This document shows, piece after piece, positions 61,990 to 64,000 of a DNA stretch of 64,000 nucleotides. A program made the position numbers and the translations under genes. The notes below the pieces were generated by a model. The model searched no databases and was not told where the DNA came from. It saw only the letters and a list, made by a program, of their open reading frames with translations. The stretch is from the NCBI RefSeq assembly GCF_943734655.1, contig NC_071354.1, positions 179,203,411 through 179,267,410 on the forward strand, given 5' to 3'. This DNA is from Sabethes cyaneus. Lineage: Eukaryota; Arthropoda; Insecta; Diptera; Culicidae. The stretch's first letter is position 1, and each line of letters opens with the position of its first letter.

Positions 61990-63145
61990 GGATTGCCGAT
62001 TGTGCTCACACACGGAGCAGCATCGTACGATGAATATAGCAATACACTGATAGACGATGTCGTTTCATATACCGAGAAAAAGTTGAATGCCACTCGCAGT
62101 TTTCTCGCGGATCACCAACATTGTTCCCACCCATGTGGAGAGTAATTGGAGGATTTAAATACCATTGAGTGCTCATTCTGCTGTTTAAGCTCACTCACAC
62201 CATGAATCGACGATGGTAGAACTCGATCGATAATTGATTCGCACGGTGATCCTCGGGGAGAATAGTTACGTGCCTTGTCTGGAACGGCATTCAAAGCTCG
62301 TGCCTAATGCGACTATTCTTGCAAATCACGCCGAATTCTTTGTGGATTGACGAAAGTTTGTTTCAGAGTGCACTTCATTTCACCAAAGCGGTTTTACTTT
62401 TTAATGCAACCAGTGACCATCGGATTTCACCACCATCGACCATCGAGCATCGACGATATTTGGTAATAAGTGACACAAGCACATGCAACTGACGCAAGGT
62501 CCACAAACGTATGAAGTTCAAGGGTTTCCAAACTGACAACCGTGTATCCTGGGAAAAAGTATCTTGCTGATTCGTGCTAGCTTGGACTTGTGCGTACATC
62601 GCAATAAAATAGATTTGAAGGGATTTGTTCCTCTCATTCGTTGCCCGACTACCATACATTCTGAATGAGGATCTTCCCATGGAAAATGAACTTTGATAAA
62701 AGTCCCAAGGGATCAGAGAAACTCATTATCATCCGGGGCATCTCACTTATGGTACGGGTATAGGTTCGTTACAATAAACTTTGCTTAAAGATTTCATTAT
62801 AGTATCACCGGGAACTGAAAAACTTTCTCTTTCGGATACTACGTCATTCCCAAAACATTCTCGTATCCGCATTCACTGTCGGCTGTTAAAACCCTCAAAG
62901 ACGCGTCCGTAGCAACGTTCTTCGTTTCTCCCATGCTCCGCATCACGTCCGCATTCGAAGGCTTCTTCAGGCGCGTCGAATCTGTAAAGGTAGTCATCCA
63001 CATAATGGTTGTGTTGAATGGCTCTATGATGCTCTAGGAAACTTCGTTTCATAATGCATAGTATTTGTATTTTTACCCTGCCCCAAGAACCGTAATTGTC
63101 CTGATATAATCTAGTAACCGACTGCGAAGTCTGTCGATAAAGAAG
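61990..63145 (-). pseudogene. BEL/Pao LTR-retrotransposon pol remnant
   Basis: Read on the minus strand from high to low coordinates, the order is: a weak pre-catalytic RT block (about 63070-63140); the RT active site HYVDDYL (about 62990-63010); a GYENVLGM block near 62860; DPLGLLSKF and HGKILIQNVW (about 62670-62715); an RNase H-side ELHTFVD block near 62505; EIRWSLVALKSKTALVK near 62390-62435; then LPEDHR...YHRRF (about 62210-62265), which fits the region before the integrase zinc domain; and finally NPPITLHMGG (near 62130), which lies after the integrase core in BEL/Pao. The integrase core itself is deleted. Stops and frameshifts are frequent, and no LTRs were found. In the family, pol copies and integrates the element; this copy is dead. 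Confidence 0.82.
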
Positions 63146-63149
63146 GGTG

Positions 63150-63570
63150 AAGCTTGATGGTATTTGAAGGGAACTGCGATAAAAGACGTAAGAAAGTTGG
63201 TATATTTCTGTGTTGCGACGATTTCGCTGGAAGCTGCTACTTCAGTGGTGCTACTTGGCATGCAAATGGCGAAAACACTATGAGACGCAATTATAGGGTT
63301 CGTCAGACAATTGTAGGGTTCTTAATTTCGATCATCAGTCGCTCCAATTGTGCCCAACCAATCTCCAATCCGGTAGCAACTCAGACATCACTCAGATTTT
63401 CTTATCCATATATTTCTTTTGAATATCCTCCATTTTCCTTTGGTCTTTTGGTGTTTGTGGCTTTTCCTTTTACAGTGCTTTCAACCGAATTTTTTCCCCC
63501 TTCTCCCGCAAAAGATTTTCATCGTCTAGCTACTTTTGATGCATTTTCTCGGCAGATATTTTTTGCAACT
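63150..63570. other. No recognised gene
   Basis: The 142-residue plus-strand frame at 63154-63582 has no domain and partly overlaps possible BEL/Pao sequence on the other strand. Confidence 0.4.
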
Positions 63571-63573
63571 GTT

Positions 63574-63715
63574 AATATTTAGTAGGGCAGTCCTCGGAGA
63601 AATTTATCAAGTCTGAAGTCACTTTAAAAAACACACCAACAAAGTGTCGAAACGTCGGGAAAACATCAAACTTCAGTGTTGATAAATTTCTCCGAAGACT
63701 GCCCTGCCAAATATT
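63574..63715. mobile_element. Foldback hairpin, about 47-bp arms
   Basis: aatattt, agggcagtc, tcggagaaatttatca and ctgaagt on the left pair with their complements on the right in reverse order (to 63715), broken by a few mismatches. The central region holds cactttt-side and aaagtg words and cgaaacgtc at 63648-63656, a string also found in the foldback element at 32.63 kb. Confidence 0.85.
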
Positions 63716-63895
63716 GAAAGTTACAATTGAATCCAGTCGATAGAAACACAACCTAACCCAAGATATCTTTTGCTACTCCACAAGCTGCAACTCAAGCTGT
63801 ACTTAAGCAGCTATTGCACTAGTGCGACTAGATAACGTCGATCGCTTGGACCTGATACTGAATGATCGCCAAAACTCACGTCCAAGACAGTACAA
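63716..63895. other. Possible upstream region of a promoter
   Basis: No repeat was seen. It precedes the TATA box at 63905. Confidence 0.4.
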
Positions 63896-63899
63896 CGGA

Positions 63900-63940
63900 A
63901 ATGGTATAAATGCGAGCAGGCTTCGCAATCAACTTTTTGC
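63900..63940 (+). promoter_or_regulatory. Candidate TATA/Inr core promoter at the window edge
   Basis: TATAAA at 63905-63910 is followed by TCAACT, whose A (63931) is 26 bases downstream of the first T of the box. The spacing and G/C-flanked TATA fit an insect core promoter. The transcript would run into the last 70 bases, which lack an ATG, so the start codon would lie beyond the window. Motif-based inference only. Confidence 0.45.
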
Positions 63941-64000
63941 TAGTTCGCAGCAAGCATTGCAGTTTTGAGGACACAGGCTATTGAGGTTAGAACCATCACG

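Overview
This window reads as intergenic or intronic DNA from a repeat-rich dipteran genome, most likely a culicine (Aedes/Culex-type) mosquito. That is an inference. It rests on several decayed RTE-clade non-LTR retrotransposons with mosquito-like endonuclease and reverse transcriptase blocks, tRNA-derived SINEs of a type I associate with Aedes, a BEL/Pao LTR-retrotransposon remnant, and many short TIR elements with TA, TTAA or TWA target duplications. There are no bacterial features: no operons, no ribosome binding sites, no CRISPR. I found no complete host protein-coding gene, rRNA or functional tRNA. The long open frames are mostly tandem repeats whose unit lacks stop codons, or fragments of dead transposon proteins.

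Layout. 1-770: inverted copy of a dispersed element carrying a long (CA)n tract, also present at 46.8-49.2 kb. 1.1-3.7 kb: near full-length but broken RTE element. 5.0-6.1 kb: the best candidate host 5' end, with two possible first exons and a TATA/Inr promoter. 8.4-13 kb: an RTE element on the minus strand whose two parts lie either side of a 3-kb insert with long inverted arms and a 13-bp minisatellite. 13-14.6 kb: more RTE fragments. 16.9-19.4 kb: three abutting tandem arrays of 19-bp, 4-bp (GACA, 1.27 kb) and 7-bp units. 20.9-21.4 kb: a piggyBac-type short element with perfect 12-bp TIRs inside TTAA. 23.0-24.15 kb: a 1.2-kb long inverted repeat. 24.9-25.6 kb: a second copy of the 13-bp-array element. 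26.0-26.5 and 51.8-52.3 kb: two copies of a Harbinger-type MITE, with a related empty site at about 56.44 kb. 28.8-37.4 kb: at least seven short DNA elements, a degenerate 12-bp array interrupted by two of them, and a 1.7-kb polypyrimidine tract. 38-40 kb and 55.5-56.3 kb: SINEs and a roughly 700-bp dispersed repeat. 43.1-45.4 kb: a second RTE-type LINE next to an 88-bp tandem array. 46.8-49.2 kb: the (TG)n element with a nested TTAA element. 56.7-59.0 kb: an element whose body is eight 142-bp tandem units. 60-61.5 kb: more TA-type MITEs. 62.0-63.15 kb: the BEL/Pao pol remnant on the minus strand. 63.9 kb: a TATA-type core promoter whose gene would start at or beyond the window edge.

There is no gene network to describe. 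What the window shows is element-in-element history: nested insertions with readable target duplications, tandem arrays carried by mobile elements, and several hairpins with hammerhead-ribozyme-like core motifs. No obviously new protein-coding system is visible. Coordinates of decayed elements are approximate to tens of bases, because all comparisons were made by eye.
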